Assembly: GCA_035686365.1 (NCBI GenBank)
Contig: DASRZM010000072.1
Span: 1-33,523 of the forward strand
Length of the DNA stretch: 33,523 nt
From: DASRZM01 sp035686365
GTDB lineage: Bacteria > Pseudomonadota > Gammaproteobacteria > Xanthomonadales > Xanthomonadaceae
Reading direction: 5' to 3'
The translations under genes and the position numbers were made by a program. Below are positions 33,341-33,523 of the stretch, one piece after another (position 1 is the stretch's first letter; every line of letters starts with the position of its first letter). Below the pieces are notes generated by a model. That model saw only the letters and a list, made by a program, of their open reading frames with translations. It was not told the origin of the DNA and made no database searches.

Positions 33341-33523
33341 ATGCAGTACATCTACACCATGATCGGGGTCAGCAAGGTCGTTCCCCCGAAGCGCCAGATC
33401 ATCAAGGACATCTCGCTGTCGTTCTTCCCCGGCGCCAAGATCGGCCTGCTGGGCCTCAACGGCGCCGGCAAATCGACCGTGCTGCGGATCATGGCCGGCG
33501 TCGACCACGATTACCTCGGCGAG
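33341..33523 (+). CDS. ettA: Energy-dependent translational throttle protein EttA (5' part)
   Basis: Only the first 61 codons are inside the window. MQYIYTMIGVSKVVPPKRQII is the typical N terminus of the ABC-F protein EttA, and the first Walker A motif GLNGAGKST is visible. EttA binds the ribosomal E site and couples translation elongation to ATP level. AAGGA lies 5 bases before the ATG at 33341. The gene is divergent from glyA. The rest of the two tandem ATPase domains lies beyond the window edge. Confidence 0.93.
   Translation, partial: MQYIYTMIGVSKVVPPKRQIIKDISLSFFPGAKIGLLGLNGAGKSTVLRIMAGVDHDYLGE

Overview
The window is a very GC-rich, tightly packed chromosomal segment of a gammaproteobacterium. 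It is most likely a member of the Xanthomonadaceae (Lysobacteraceae), of Lysobacter / Xanthomonas / Stenotrophomonas type. This rests on four things: protein wording typical of the family; a division-and-wall (dcw) cluster without murD; the order rsmI - rnpB - mraZ; and several short palindromic repeat families, including GTAG-headed REP elements like those described in Stenotrophomonas. The species cannot be named from the sequence alone.

Positions 1-16.8 kb hold the dcw cluster on the minus strand. Read in the direction of transcription it is mraZ, rsmH, ftsL, ftsI, murE, murF, mraY, ftsW, murG, murC, ddlB, ftsQ, ftsA, ftsZ, lpxC. Most junctions are stop/start overlaps (ATGA and similar), so translational coupling is likely. 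The run starts at a TTGACA-type promoter with a triple MraZ box. murD is absent between mraY and ftsW. The only sizeable gaps are ftsA-ftsZ, which is filled by a long inverted repeat, and ftsZ-lpxC, which holds a terminator-like hairpin and an AT-rich lpxC promoter region.

Positions 16.7-18.7 kb hold a non-coding stretch, the RNase P RNA gene rnpB (minus strand), a REP-rich spacer and rsmI (minus). lpoA and yraN diverge from rsmI on the plus strand. This is the usual gammaproteobacterial rsmI/lpoA/yraN neighbourhood, but diaA and dolP do not follow. Next, on the minus strand, comes an ABC exporter pair (permease and ATPase).

Positions 22.8-25.3 kb hold two plus-strand genes, a GlcD/D2HGDH-like FAD oxidase and an iron-sulfur-type uracil-DNA-glycosylase-fold protein. 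They are bracketed by two nearly identical composite REP elements of about 184 bp.

Positions 25.3-32.9 kb hold the minus-strand run glyA, nrdR, ribD, ribE, ribB(X), ribH, nusB, thiL, pgpA. It joins riboflavin synthesis to one-carbon metabolism, ribonucleotide reductase control, antitermination, thiamine diphosphate formation and phosphatidylglycerol synthesis. The RibA half of the ribB product lacks the GTP cyclohydrolase II signature residues. The window ends in the first 61 codons of ettA (plus strand).

Almost every gene here is core housekeeping. I found no convincing new protein system. The parts worth a second look are the repeat families and their placement, the missing murD, the degenerate RibA domain and the regulatory sites.
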